A stretch of DNA of 64,000 nucleotides from Rhodocyclaceae bacterium (lineage in GTDB: Bacteria > Pseudomonadota > Gammaproteobacteria > Burkholderiales > Rhodocyclaceae). How positions within the stretch are numbered: the stretch's first letter is position 1; every line of letters starts with the position of its first letter. The notes beneath the pieces were generated by a model, which did no database searches, was not told the origin of the DNA, and worked only from the letters and a program-made list of their open reading frames with translations. The stretch spans positions 34,043 through 98,042 of the forward strand of contig JADFDU010000057.1 in assembly GCA_018262775.1 (NCBI GenBank). Reading direction: 5' to 3'. The translations under genes were made by a program, and so were the position numbers. This document shows positions 19,949 to 27,846 of this stretch, piece after piece.

Positions 19949-20759
19949 CATTGTGGGCCTTCCCCCCGGCCCCCTTCCCGCGGAAGGGGGTGACGGCGGC
20001 TCGCTGCGCTCGCAGACGAACGCTGCTCAGGCTCGGGGCGGCCCGTCGCCTGAGCTGTTGATCGAGGCGAGCGGACTCCACAGCTTCTATGGCGTCAGCC
20101 ACATCCTGCATGGCGTCAATTTCTCCGTGTCGCGCGGCGAGACCATCGGCCTGATGGGCCGCAACGGCATGGGCAAGACGACGCTGATCAAGTCCATGCT
20201 CGGCCTGGTGCGGCCGAAGGAGGGCAGCGTCAAGGTGCGCGGGCAGGACATGACGCAGGCTGCGACCCACGCCATCGCCCGCGCCGGCATCGCCTACGTG
20301 CCGGAAGGGCGCGGCATCTTCCCCAACCTGACGGTGCGCGAGAACCTCGTCATGGCGGCGCGCGCCGGCGTGGATGGCCGCCGCGAATGGGGCTTCGATC
20401 GCGTCATGGAAACCTTCCCGCGCCTGTCGGAGCGCATCAACAACGGCGGCGCGCAGCTCTCCGGCGGCGAGCAGCAGATGCTCACCATCGGCCGCGCGCT
20501 GATGACCAATCCCGACCTGCTCATCCTCGACGAGGCGACCGAGGGTCTTGCGCCGCTCATCGCCAAGGAGATCTGGAACATCATCCGCACCATCCGCGCC
20601 TCCGGCATTGCCACGGTGATCGTGGACAAGAACTACGGCGCGGTGATGGCGCTGGCCGACCGCAGCGTGGTGCTGGTCAAGGGCCGCATCGTCTTCGCCG
20701 GCTCGTCGAACGAACTGTCGGACAACGAGGAACTCATGCACCGCTTCCTCGGGGTGTGA
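19941..20759 (+). CDS. ABC transporter ATPase, LivF type, with repeat-derived N-terminal extension
   Basis: A 272-residue ATPase with Walker A GRNGMGKTTLIK, signature LSGGEQQMLTIGRAL and Walker B LLILDEATEGLAP. LivF proteins normally begin at the segment here reading IEASGLHSFYGVSHILHGV; about 38 extra residues (GLPPGPLPAEGGDGG and on, rich in Gly/Pro/Ala) precede it. That stretch is encoded by an intergenic-type repeat, including the hairpin CCCCCTTCC/GGAAGGGGG at 19970-19990. The ATG at 19941 overlaps livG (ATGGCTGA) and is the coupled start; in-frame CTG and TTG at 20055/20058 are alternatives that would remove the extension. Confidence 0.88.
   Translation: MADIVGLPPGPLPAEGGDGGSLRSQTNAAQARGGPSPELLIEASGLHSFYGVSHILHGVNFSVSRGETIGLMGRNGMGKTTLIKSMLGLVRPKEGSVKVRGQDMTQAATHAIARAGIAYVPEGRGIFPNLTVRENLVMAARAGVDGRREWGFDRVMETFPRLSERINNGGAQLSGGEQQMLTIGRALMTNPDLLILDEATEGLAPLIAKEIWNIIRTIRASGIATVIVDKNYGAVMALADRSVVLVKGRIVFAGSSNELSDNEELMHRFLGV
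19970..19990. repeat. CCCCCTTCC/GGAAGGGGG hairpin repeat inside livF reading frame
   Basis: Same hairpin class as 13629-13649, here lying within codons 10-17 of the LivF open frame. Evidence that an intergenic repeat has become coding. Confidence 0.75.
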
Positions 20760-20788
20760 GTTGGACAGCCAACCAACCTACAAGATAC

Positions 20789-20860
20789 CGTCGTCCCCGC
20801 GGAAGCGGGGACCCAGTATTTTTCTCCACCTACTGGATTCCCGCTTCCGCGGGAATGACG
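20789..20860. repeat. dRS3-like palindromic repeat, copy B
   Basis: Begins CGTCGTCCCCGCGGAAGCGG and ends ATTCCCGCTTCCGCGGGAATGACG; fills the spacer between livF and the hydrolase gene. Confidence 0.9.
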
Positions 20861-20876
20861 AATCATAGGCCGTCAC

Positions 20877-21647
20877 ATGCAAACCGATTTCATAAAGGCC
20901 GCCGGCCACAACCTCGAATACCAGCTCATCCCCGCCCACCAGCTGAATCGCCCGACGCTGGTGTTCCTGCACGAGGGCTTGGGCTCGCTGGCGATGTGGC
21001 GCGACTTCCCGGCGAAGGTGGCCACCGCCACCGGCTGCCGCACGCTGGTGTATTCGCGCTATGGCTACGGCCAGTCCGATGCTCTGACTGAATCCTTCAG
21101 CGTGCGCTACATGCACGACGAGGCGCTGATTGCACTACCAGAACTCCTTGATCGACTGCAGATCGACAAGCCGGTGCTGGTCGGCCATTCCGACGGCGGC
21201 TCTATCGCTCTGATCCATGCCGGCGGCGCCGGGCGCGAAGTGGCCGGCCTCATCCTCATGGCGCCGCACGTCTTCGTCGAGGACCTCTCCATCGCCAGCA
21301 TCGCCCAGGCCAAGGTCACCTTCGAGACCACCGACCTCGCGCAGAAGCTCGGCAAGTATCACGGCGACTCCACGAAAACCTTCTGGGGCTGGAACGATAT
21401 CTGGCTGCATCCGGTTTTCCGCGCCTGGAACATCGAGGAATACCTGCCCAAGGTGAGCTGCCCGCTGCTCGCCCTCCAGGGCGAGGACGACGAATACGGC
21501 ACGGCGGCGCAAGTCGACGCCATCCGCCGCCAGGCGGCGGGCGAAGTCGAAGTGCTGATGCTCGCTGACTGCCGCCATTCCCCGCACAAGGACCAGCCCC
21601 AGGCCACGCTTGAGGCGATGGCGGGGTTCATCGAACGGATCAGCTGA
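20877..21647 (+). CDS. Alpha/beta hydrolase, box-cluster associated
   Basis: A 256-residue alpha/beta-hydrolase. It has the oxyanion-side motif VFLHEGLGSLAMW (HEG in place of HG), the nucleophile elbow VGHSDGGSIAL (Ser), an acidic GEDDEYG and the terminal His in CRHSPHKDQP. It ends the benzoate ligase/transporter gene series. Similar hydrolases are often encoded with box genes; a role in removing dead-end CoA esters or lactones is a guess. It might be transcribed separately, since a palindromic repeat precedes it. Confidence 0.78.
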   Translation: MQTDFIKAAGHNLEYQLIPAHQLNRPTLVFLHEGLGSLAMWRDFPAKVATATGCRTLVYSRYGYGQSDALTESFSVRYMHDEALIALPELLDRLQIDKPVLVGHSDGGSIALIHAGGAGREVAGLILMAPHVFVEDLSIASIAQAKVTFETTDLAQKLGKYHGDSTKTFWGWNDIWLHPVFRAWNIEEYLPKVSCPLLALQGEDDEYGTAAQVDAIRRQAAGEVEVLMLADCRHSPHKDQPQATLEAMAGFIERIS

Positions 21648-21702
21648 AAACGAAGTTTCAGAGAAGGCTAATGCCCGTGTTAGCGGGCGTTATGCCGGAA
21701 CT

Positions 21703-21763
21703 AAAGTCAGTCGCTGTGACACGGCGGGCGAGGGCTTGTCGCCGTGCCGTGGAGGCTGACTAC
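21703..21763. repeat. Full-length palindromic version of the AAAGTCAGTC repeat
   Basis: AGTCAGTCGCTGTGACACGG at the left is mirrored by CGCCGTG and GGAGGCTGACTAC at the right, an imperfect 57-base inverted repeat. Single arms of it occur at 5546, 22773, 34647, 36980 and 45554. The surrounding gene-free stretch 21648-21888 also has a small hairpin GCCCG/CGGGC (21673-21688) and CACTCG/CGAGTG (21846-21860); I see no gene in it. Confidence 0.65.
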
Positions 21764-21888
21764 TCCAGGGGAGCGATGCCTTACTGCGGAACGTACAGCT
21801 TGAGGGGCGCAGAAACAGGCGGCGGAGCCGGCTGTTGGAGCGTCTCACTCGAAGCGAGTGTTAGGGGAGTAACCGGTGCCTGGCTCTA

Positions 21889-22587
21889 TCATGATTTCGA
21901 AAATTGAAAATAGTTGATTGTTTTGGCTGTTAGCCAATCTGGTGGTGGCTCATTTAGTTGCATAGCCAACTCCGATATCATTTCCTCGTTTGCGCGAAGC
22001 GAATTCTCCGCGTTGGCCAATGTGAGACCGAGTTTTTTTATAAACCCGGTGTCTATCATGCCCTTCCACTGTTCTTGACCCGATTTGAAATGTGCCAAAG
22101 CGTTTCTGAACTTCACTAAGCGGCTAAAATGCTGATATGGAATGGCTCCTGGCTCAAACCCCGTGAGCCCAATAAGCTTTGGGAAAAACAACCATTTGCC
22201 GTCGAGAGACAACTTATCAAAGCTTTCGAGGTGTTGCCCTGACAAGTGGTCCTGTGCCCTAATGTTGATGTGTGCCTCTAATGAAAATGCCGAGAACAGG
22301 TGAACATGGGCTACTCGCTGAACAAATATGCTGTGAATGCGAGTATGAGATTCTGTTTTTATGAACTCTAATGATGTATCTCGTTGCGCACCTTCACTAG
22401 AAGAAGTGTGTGGTGATAGTGGCATTTCCTCAATATCTGCCTCTTCTGTGCTCATAACGAATTTCATGGAGCGCAAATCGCTACGTCTTGCCTCCACCAT
22501 TGCGCCTTGTGCAGAGTGGTAGTACATAGCATCAATACGCAACATAGCAGACAGATTAAGCAATGTATCTGCAGTGTGTATGCGCAT
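21889..22587 (-). CDS. Unrecognised AT-rich gene, HEPN-like protein
   Basis: A 232-residue protein I do not recognise. Base composition is clearly lower in GC than all neighbours, suggesting transfer. The segment FSLEAHINIRAQ followed by LVKFRNALAHFKSG resembles HEPN-type folds, whose ribonuclease members carry R-x4-6-H; here it is R-N-A-L-A-H. No signal peptide or membrane segment is seen. No nucleotidyltransferase or other toxin-antitoxin partner is adjacent. Alternatives are a structural HEPN-like or DUF4145-type protein. The gene is bracketed by GTTAGGGG (21860) and its inverse CCCCTAAC (22599). Confidence 0.6.
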   Translation of the reverse strand: MRIHTADTLLNLSAMLRIDAMYYHSAQGAMVEARRSDLRSMKFVMSTEEADIEEMPLSPHTSSSEGAQRDTSLEFIKTESHTRIHSIFVQRVAHVHLFSAFSLEAHINIRAQDHLSGQHLESFDKLSLDGKWLFFPKLIGLTGFEPGAIPYQHFSRLVKFRNALAHFKSGQEQWKGMIDTGFIKKLGLTLANAENSLRANEEMISELAMQLNEPPPDWLTAKTINYFQFSKS

Positions 22588-22853
22588 ATTTACAGTGACC
22601 CCTAACAGTTATTAGACGGACCCACGAGTCCGTATATGAATTGATATCAAGTCAAAAGTATGCGCTTGTAATGCCTTGATGCACAAGACACACTGCTTGG
22701 CAGAGTCCGTATAACAACTCCAATATCCTGGACAGGGTAGGTTGGCGGTTTCAGGTCAGGTGGGGCCGAATAAAAGTCAGCCTCTGCGATACGGCGAATG
22801 ATCGCGCCTGCGCCATAATGAAGCCTGGTCGAACCTTGCAACAGGATAAAGAC
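22588..22853. other. Gene-free spacer with short repeats
   Basis: Holds the inverted pair ACGGAC/GTCCGT (about 22616-22632), the word GAGTCCGTAT twice (about 22628 and 22704), and an AAAGTCAGCC...ATACGGCG motif copy (22773-22796). No open frame here looks real. An ATG at 22818 is in frame with the SDR gene but lacks a ribosome site. Confidence 0.5.
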
Positions 22854-23690
22854 ATGTCCGAATTCCTGAATCGACGCGTGCTGATCACCGGCGCCGCCAG
22901 CGGCATCGGCCGGCTGATGGCGCTGCGCATCGCGGCGAAGGGCGGGCGGCTGATTTTGTGGGACGTGGACGAAGCGCATCTGGCGGCCGTGGCGGCGGAG
23001 GTCTCTGCCGCCGGCGGGCAGGCGTCGGTGTACGCCTGCAACCTTGCCGAGCGCGCATCCATCGAGGCCGCCGCGGCGCGCACTCTGCAGGATCACGGTG
23101 CGGTCGACGTGCTCATCAACAACGCCGGCATCGTGGACGGCAAGCGCCTGCTCGAGGCCACCGATGCCGAGATCGAGCGCACTTTTGCGGTGAACACGCT
23201 GGCCCTGTTCCGCACCGCGCGCGCCTTCCTGCCGGGCATGCTGGAGAAGGGCGCGGGGCACATCGTCACCATTGCCTCGGCCTCGGGCATCGCCGCCGTG
23301 CCGCGCCTGGCCGACTACTCCGCCAGCAAGGCCGCCGCCATCGCCTTCGACGAGGCGCTGCGCCTGGAGTTGAAGCACGACGGCGCGCCGGTGAAGACGA
23401 CCATCGTCTGCCCCTTCTACATCCGCACCGGCATGTTCGAGGGGGCGCGCACGCGTTTCCCGCTGCTCCTGCCGATCCTCAAGCCGGAAGCCGTCGCGGG
23501 GCGCATCGTGCGTGCCATCGAGCGCGGCGAGACGCGCCTGGTCCTGCCGTGGTTCGTGCGCACGGCCTGGCTGGTGCGTTTCCTGCCGATCGCCTGGTTC
23601 GATGCGGTGATGGACTTCTTCGGCATCACCAAAAGCATGGATGCGTTCGTCGGGCGGAATGCGCACGACTCGAGAAAGAAAAAAACATGA
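22854..23690 (+). CDS. Short-chain dehydrogenase/reductase
   Basis: A 278-residue classical SDR. It has the cofactor motif GAASGIGRLMA, NNAGI, the catalytic Ser in TIASASG and YSASK (Tyr-x3-Lys). A hydrophobic, basic C-terminal region (RTAWLVRFLPIAWFDAVMDF) is typical of the retinol-dehydrogenase/RDH10-like lipid-acting SDRs and may attach to the membrane. The start at 22854 has AGGATAAAGAC before it. ATGA overlap with the next gene indicates an operon. Substrate unknown, probably a long-chain or isoprenoid alcohol/ketone. Confidence 0.82.
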   Translation: MSEFLNRRVLITGAASGIGRLMALRIAAKGGRLILWDVDEAHLAAVAAEVSAAGGQASVYACNLAERASIEAAAARTLQDHGAVDVLINNAGIVDGKRLLEATDAEIERTFAVNTLALFRTARAFLPGMLEKGAGHIVTIASASGIAAVPRLADYSASKAAAIAFDEALRLELKHDGAPVKTTIVCPFYIRTGMFEGARTRFPLLLPILKPEAVAGRIVRAIERGETRLVLPWFVRTAWLVRFLPIAWFDAVMDFFGITKSMDAFVGRNAHDSRKKKT

Positions 23691-24043
23691 CAACCGTCGC
23701 CAACATCGCCGTCGCGCTGGTCGCGCTGCTGCATCTGTATTTTCTTGTGCTGGAGATGTTTTACTGGGACAAGCCGCTCGGCAGGCGCGTCTTCGGCCTG
23801 AAGCCGGAGTTTGCCAAGGCTTCGAAAAATCTGGCGGCGAACCAGGGGCTGTACAACGGCTTTCTGGTTGCCGGGCTGGCGTGGGGCTTGCTGCTGGGCG
23901 CGGCCGGCGCACCGGTGAAAATCTTCTTCCTCGGCTGCGTGATCGTCGCCGGTGTCTTCGGCGCGTTCACCGTCAGCCGGAAAGTCCTCTGGGTGCAGGC
24001 GTTGCCCGGCGCCGTTGCGCTGGCGCTGGTGCTGGCGTCCTGA
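23687..24043 (+). CDS. DUF1304 small membrane protein
   Basis: A 118-residue integral membrane protein with four hydrophobic segments. Family features are HLYFLVLEMFYWDKP near the start, NQGLYNGFL in the middle and the closing GAVALALVLAS. DUF1304 proteins are of unknown function. It is translationally coupled to the SDR gene by ATGA, suggesting work on the same lipid-soluble substrate. Confidence 0.85.
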   Translation: MTTVANIAVALVALLHLYFLVLEMFYWDKPLGRRVFGLKPEFAKASKNLAANQGLYNGFLVAGLAWGLLLGAAGAPVKIFFLGCVIVAGVFGAFTVSRKVLWVQALPGAVALALVLAS

Positions 24044-24070
24044 TATTCCTGAGCGCGACTTGACGGTCGG

Positions 24071-24232
24071 CTAGTGTAGTGATGCACGCTAATTGAGACT
24101 TATAAAATCGGGGTTTGTCGTCCTCGCGAAAGCGGGGACCCATCGGGGTATCGGCACAAAACATGGATTCCCGCTTTCGCGGGAACGACGGCTTCTTTTG
24201 AATGGTCTGTCAAGAATGCAACACTACACTAG
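24071..24232. mobile_element. MITE-like element with 16-bp terminal inverted repeats
   Basis: CTAGTGTAGTGATGCA at 24071 is matched by the complement of TGCAACACTACACTAG at 24217-24232 (15 of 16 bases). The internal part is largely a dRS3-like palindrome (24117-24190, copy C: CGAAAGCGGGG ... CCCGCTTTCGCGGG). It has no coding capacity. The right terminus contains the msrA stop codon (CTA at 24229-24231 on this strand). Confidence 0.65.
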
Positions 24233-24858
24233 GGCCTGCCTTCCCACACTTCCTTGACCCGGGCATCCCGTCCGCACAGGCTGCGATACAGGTAGTATCT
24301 GAACGGATTTTTCTTGTAGTAGTCCTGATGGTAGGCCTCGGCCGGCCAGAATCGCCCGGCGGCCACGATCTCGGTGTGGATCTGACTGAACTTGCCGCCT
24401 TTCAGCAGTGCCTCCCGGCTGGCTTCGGCCGCCATGCGCTGTGCCTCATCCAGGTAGAAAATAGCGCTGCGATACGGCGTGCCGGTGTCGCAGAACTGCT
24501 CGTTCTTCACGGTGGGATCGATGTGGTGCCAGAAGTAATCGAGCAGGCGTTCATAGCTCACATGGGCCGGGTCGAAGGTGACGCGCACCGCTTCCGCATG
24601 GCCCGTGCCTTCGGCGCTGACCTGTTCGTAGGTGGGATTGTCGACCGACCCGCCGGTATAGCCCGATTCGGTGGTAATGACGCCGGGCAGCTTGTCGAAA
24701 TCCGCCTCCAGGCACCAGAAACAGCCGCCGGCAAAAATGGCGGTTGCGGTTTGTGTCGTTTGCGCCGATGCCGCGGGCGCCTGCGACAGGGCGGGTGTGG
24801 CCAGCAGAGCAACGGCCAGCCAGGCTAACCAGGCCAGCGCGCGAACCGCGGCGATCAA
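24229..24858 (-). CDS. msrA: Peptide methionine (S)-S-oxide reductase MsrA, exported
   Basis: A 209-residue enzyme that reduces methionine-S-sulfoxide in proteins. Catalytic Cys is in FAGGCFWCLE; EGTGHAEAVRVTFDP, GTPYRSAIF and YHQDYYKKNP are family motifs. The TTG at 24858 overlapping the msrB stop (TTGA) gives a hydrophobic signal sequence (LAWLAWLAVALLATPALSQ), so the enzyme is periplasmic. The longer upstream open frame reads through msrB out of frame and is not the start. The last codon pair lies inside a repeat terminus. Confidence 0.88.
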   Translation of the reverse strand: MIAAVRALAWLAWLAVALLATPALSQAPAASAQTTQTATAIFAGGCFWCLEADFDKLPGVITTESGYTGGSVDNPTYEQVSAEGTGHAEAVRVTFDPAHVSYERLLDYFWHHIDPTVKNEQFCDTGTPYRSAIFYLDEAQRMAAEASREALLKGGKFSQIHTEIVAAGRFWPAEAYHQDYYKKNPFRYYLYRSLCGRDARVKEVWEGRP

Positions 24859-25355
24859 ACGCGCAACTCCGGCAGCTTGTCGCCACGCGCGACGAACTGC
24901 AGCGCGAGGCCGTTGTTGCAGTAGCGCAGGCCCGTCGGTTTCGGTCCGTCCTTGAAGATGTGCCCCTGATGCCCTCCGCAGCGTGCGCAATGGTATTCGG
25001 TGCGCGGGAAAATCAGCTTGTAGTCGGTGCGGGTGAGCACCGCCGCGGGCAGCGGTTCCCAGAAGCTGGGCCAGCCGGTGCCGCTGTCGTACTTGCGCGA
25101 GCTGTCGAAAAGGGGCTGGGAGCAGGCCGCGCAAATGAAAGTGCCGTCGCGCTTCTCGCGGTCGAGTGGGCTGCTGCCGGAAGGTTCTGTGCCTTCTTCG
25201 AACAGCACGTCATAGCGATCGGCCGGCAGCAGTCGCTTCCATTCGGCTTTCGCCTTGTTCAGCGCGGGTGCGGCGGCGCTGCCCCTGGCAAAAATGGGCA
25301 GGGCGGCGGCGGCAAACAGACCACTCAGGGCGGTCAGCCAGTGGCGGCGGGTCAT
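24855..25355 (-). CDS. msrB: Peptide methionine (R)-S-oxide reductase MsrB, exported
   Basis: A 166-residue enzyme for the R-diastereomer of methionine sulfoxide. The N-terminus TRRHWLTALSGLFAAAALP is a Tat-like signal. The zinc-binding CxxC pairs are CAAC and CARC; GTGWPSFWEP and GLRYCNNGLALQF carry the substrate pocket and catalytic Cys. It is the first gene of an msrB-msrA pair; both are exported, so the pair should repair oxidised periplasmic proteins. Confidence 0.92.
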   Translation of the reverse strand: MTRRHWLTALSGLFAAAALPIFARGSAAAPALNKAKAEWKRLLPADRYDVLFEEGTEPSGSSPLDREKRDGTFICAACSQPLFDSSRKYDSGTGWPSFWEPLPAAVLTRTDYKLIFPRTEYHCARCGGHQGHIFKDGPKPTGLRYCNNGLALQFVARGDKLPELRV

Positions 25356-25415
25356 GGTCTCTCCTTGGTAGTGAGGCAGGGGTCAACTGATTAGACCGGC
25401 TCGCAGGCGGAAAGC

Positions 25416-25943
25416 TTACATGTCCGCTTCCCCGTCCGCTTGCACGTGTGCTTTCGGCACCAACTGGTGGAATAGGCTCGACTCGCGCTTGTAGAACCCT
25501 TCCGTGTGAAAGGTTTCTTCCAGCATGAAGAATTCGTAATCGAGGTGGTGGCACAGCTCATGCAACAGGGTGCGCAGGAAGCTGCGGAAGGCCACCACGC
25601 GCTTGTTCTTCGCGGTGCGCATCCACAGCTTGATGAGCGCCGTCTTGCCCGCGTCCTCCGGCAGGTAGAGGCCGTGCAACTCGCCCCAGTCGCTGCTCGG
25701 GCGTACCGCCAGCACCTGCACGCGGATCGGCGCCGTCTCCAGGCGACTGACTATGCCCGTGGCGAGGCTAACGCAGAGGCGCTCGGCCTCGGTGCGCTGC
25801 TCCGCTTTCAGGGCGGCTTCGAGGGGCGCCACCAGCGCCTGCAGCGCGGCCGCGTCCGGCAGTTCGATGCGTTCGATGGCATCGCTGCGCTCGTAGATGC
25901 GTTTGCGCGCAGCGGGCAGGCGGGCGTAGTAGGCGAAGGGCAT
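25416..25943 (-). CDS. Putative zinc metalloprotease-like protein (HExxH)
   Basis: A 175-residue soluble protein of no family I can name. The zincin motif LLHELCHHLDYEF lies near residue 135, followed by a Glu-rich LEETFHTEGFYKRESSLF that could give the third ligand. The ATG at 25943 (MPFAYYARLP) is preferred to an upstream in-frame start. It is transcribed away from the vapBC promoter. Resembles the small SprT-like or DUF-type single-domain zincins; activity is not shown. Confidence 0.65.
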   Translation of the reverse strand: MPFAYYARLPAARKRIYERSDAIERIELPDAAALQALVAPLEAALKAEQRTEAERLCVSLATGIVSRLETAPIRVQVLAVRPSSDWGELHGLYLPEDAGKTALIKLWMRTAKNKRVVAFRSFLRTLLHELCHHLDYEFFMLEETFHTEGFYKRESSLFHQLVPKAHVQADGEADM

Positions 25944-25986
25944 GGGCTCATTATGAAATGTTGTAGCCCTGGAAACTATGAGCATC

Positions 25987-26008
25987 TATAATTGCATCAA
26001 ATGATGCA
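25987..26008 (+). promoter_or_regulatory. vapBC promoter with palindromic operator
   Basis: A perfect -10 TATAAT (25987-25992) is directly followed by TGCATC-AAAT-GATGCA (25993-26008). The palindrome would cover the transcription start, as expected for autorepression by a VapBC complex. Confidence 0.75.
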
Positions 26009-26027
26009 GTTTTTTAAGGAGAATGAG

Positions 26028-26222
26028 ATGCGAACTACCGTTACGCTCGACGACGCGCTCCTGGCTCAGGCGCAAAGCCTTAGTGGCCTTAATGATCGTG
26101 GCCTTCTCCTGAGAGAGGCCTTGCGTGCCCTGATCGAGCGAGAGAGCGCCCGCCGTCTCGTCCGGCTGGGGGGGGCCGAGCCGCAACTCAAGGCTATCCC
26201 CCGGCGGCGCGGAGCTGCTTGA
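26028..26222 (+). CDS. vapB: VapB-type antitoxin
   Basis: A 64-residue protein, MRTTVTLDDALLAQAQSLSG, typical of the VapB2 (DUF2191) ribbon-helix-helix antitoxins. RHH strand RTTVTL is followed by helix segments and a basic C-terminal tail (KAIPRRRGAA) that would wrap the toxin. AAGGAGAATGAG precedes the ATG. The stop codon abuts the GTG start of the toxin gene. Confidence 0.88.
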   Translation: MRTTVTLDDALLAQAQSLSGLNDRGLLLREALRALIERESARRLVRLGGAEPQLKAIPRRRGAA

Positions 26223-26585
26223 GTGATCCTGGTTGATACCTCGGTCTGGATCGATCATCTGCGCTCGGGCGATGCGCACCTTGCCGGTTTGTTGGAACGA
26301 GATGCCGTTGTGAACCACGAGCATGTCATCGGTGAAATCGCCTGCGGCAATCTGAGGATGCGCAAAGAGGTGCTCGGATCGCTTTCCTTGCTACCACGGT
26401 GCAAGGCGGCGTCGCACGATGAGGTGCTGTTTTTCATCGAGCGGCACAAGTTGATGGGGCGTGGCATCGGCTATGTCGATGCCTGCCTGCTGGCGGCAGC
26501 CACGCTTTCCAATGCGCGCCTCTGGACGCGGGACAAGCGCCTGGCCGATATCGCGGATGACCTGGGTTGCGGCTACGTTCAGTAG
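26223..26585 (+). CDS. vapC: VapC PIN-domain ribonuclease toxin
   Basis: A 120-residue PIN-domain toxin starting with GTG immediately after the antitoxin stop. The acidic active-site residues are in LVDTSVWIDH, GEIACG, GYVDACLLA and WTRDKRL. VapC toxins cleave specific tRNA or rRNA sites; the target here cannot be read from sequence. Both genes are intact, so the module is probably functional. Confidence 0.92.
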   Translation: MILVDTSVWIDHLRSGDAHLAGLLERDAVVNHEHVIGEIACGNLRMRKEVLGSLSLLPRCKAASHDEVLFFIERHKLMGRGIGYVDACLLAAATLSNARLWTRDKRLADIADDLGCGYVQ

Positions 26586-26592
26586 TTCCTGA

Positions 26593-27057
26593 TCAGAAAA
26601 TTCCCAACGTGATGCCGCTGGCCATCGCCTCGCCGAGTTCCTCGCAGGCGGCGAGGTCGGCTGCGGTTACCTCATGCTGCGCGATGTGCACAATTAGCGG
26701 CTCGGCGACGTGCTTCCAGCCATAGCCGGTGGCGATGCGCTCGATCTGCGTCACCGCGCCGCTGCCGTCGTTGCCGGCGCTGATGAACAAGGCGTAGGGC
26801 AGGCCGACGGTCTTGCCTTCCGCAGGGTAGTAGGTGCGGTCGAAGAAATCCTTCACCATGCCGGCCATGGCGCCGAAGTTCTCCGGGGTGCCTATGACCA
26901 GGCCGTCGCAGGCAAGCAGATCCTCCAGTGTCGCCTCGCCGGCACACCGCAGCACGGTTTCGGTTCCTGCCTCGCGCCGCGCGCCGCGCAGCACCGCCTC
27001 GGCCATGGTGCCGGTATGACCGCTTTGCGTGTGATAAACGACGAGTAGCCGTTTCAT
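26593..27057 (-). CDS. Flavodoxin-like NAD(P)H-dependent FMN oxidoreductase
   Basis: A 154-residue flavodoxin-fold protein. The phosphate-binding loop for FMN is YHTQSGHTGTMAEA, and IGTPENFGAMAGMVKDFFDR is the isoalloxazine-contact loop of the WrbA/NQO branch. No signal peptide. ATGA overlap with the mtfA stop makes it the second gene of an operon with mtfA. Electron partner unknown. Confidence 0.82.
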   Translation of the reverse strand: MKRLLVVYHTQSGHTGTMAEAVLRGARREAGTETVLRCAGEATLEDLLACDGLVIGTPENFGAMAGMVKDFFDRTYYPAEGKTVGLPYALFISAGNDGSGAVTQIERIATGYGWKHVAEPLIVHIAQHEVTAADLAACEELGEAMASGITLGIF

Positions 27058-27815
27058 GGTCGTGCGGCGGCAGGATCCTGCCGGTAGAAGAGGCGCAGCT
27101 GCGCATACACCGCCGGATATTCCGCCTGCAGGATGTCTGGCGTCTCGAAGAACACCTCGCTCGTCACGGCGAAAAATTCGGCAGGATGCTCGGCGGCGTA
27201 GGGATCGATGGTCGTCTCCTCGCCGTCATCCACCCGCGCGCAGAAGTCTGCGTAGGCCGGTTCGAAGGCCCCGGCCCAGTCCTGCCGACGCATGCCCTCG
27301 TGCAGTGGCGGCAGGCCGTCGGGCGGGCCGTTGAGCATGTCGAGCTTGTGGGCGAATTCGTGGATCACCACGTTCATGCCGTCCGCCTCTTCCGGCCGGT
27401 CGAACCAGGAGACCAGCACCGGTCCGCCTTCCCAGGCTTCGCCCGCGACGCTGTCCACGAATTCGTGCACCACGCCGTCTTCGGACATGAGTTTGCGCGG
27501 GATGACGAAGTCGCCCGGATAGACGATCACGCCGATCCAGCCGCGGTAGGAATCGAGTCCGAGATTGAGTACGGGCAGGCAGGCCTGCAGCGCGATGGAG
27601 AGCTGCATGTCCTGCTTCAGGGACAGTCCCTGTGCACCGCTCCATTCCTTCTGTGCGATGAATTGCAGCGCCATTTCACGCAGCCGCGTGCGCTCCGGCG
27701 CAGCCAGCCGATCCAGGAACGGCAGCCCGGCCTCCACCTGCGCCCACTGATCGCCGGCGATGTCGGCAAGCGGCGCTTCGGTCTGGCCGAGGAGTTTTTT
27801 CAGGGTGTCGAGCAT
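27054..27815 (-). CDS. mtfA: MtfA-family zinc peptidase (Mlc titration factor)
   Basis: A 253-residue soluble metallopeptidase. The zinc motif is VIHEFAHKLDMLNG and the downstream Glu is in HPAEFFAVTSEVFFE, both hallmarks of MtfA. In E. coli MtfA binds the glucose repressor Mlc; no Mlc gene is visible here. It is first in the mtfA-flavodoxin pair. Confidence 0.9.
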   Translation of the reverse strand: MLDTLKKLLGQTEAPLADIAGDQWAQVEAGLPFLDRLAAPERTRLREMALQFIAQKEWSGAQGLSLKQDMQLSIALQACLPVLNLGLDSYRGWIGVIVYPGDFVIPRKLMSEDGVVHEFVDSVAGEAWEGGPVLVSWFDRPEEADGMNVVIHEFAHKLDMLNGPPDGLPPLHEGMRRQDWAGAFEPAYADFCARVDDGEETTIDPYAAEHPAEFFAVTSEVFFETPDILQAEYPAVYAQLRLFYRQDPAAARP

Positions 27816-27846
27816 GAATCAAGGATAGCCGCCGCGCGCCGCCGCG

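Noticed and set aside
21660..22610. AT-rich gene considered as an integron cassette with attC sites
   Set aside because: Flanking GTTAGGGG/CCCCTAAC are inverted, not direct, and the expected attC core pairs and an integrase were not found.
24859..25134. Longer MsrA reading frame extending upstream to 25134
   Set aside because: The extra part is msrB read in another frame; the TTGA overlap at 24858 gives a proper signal sequence.
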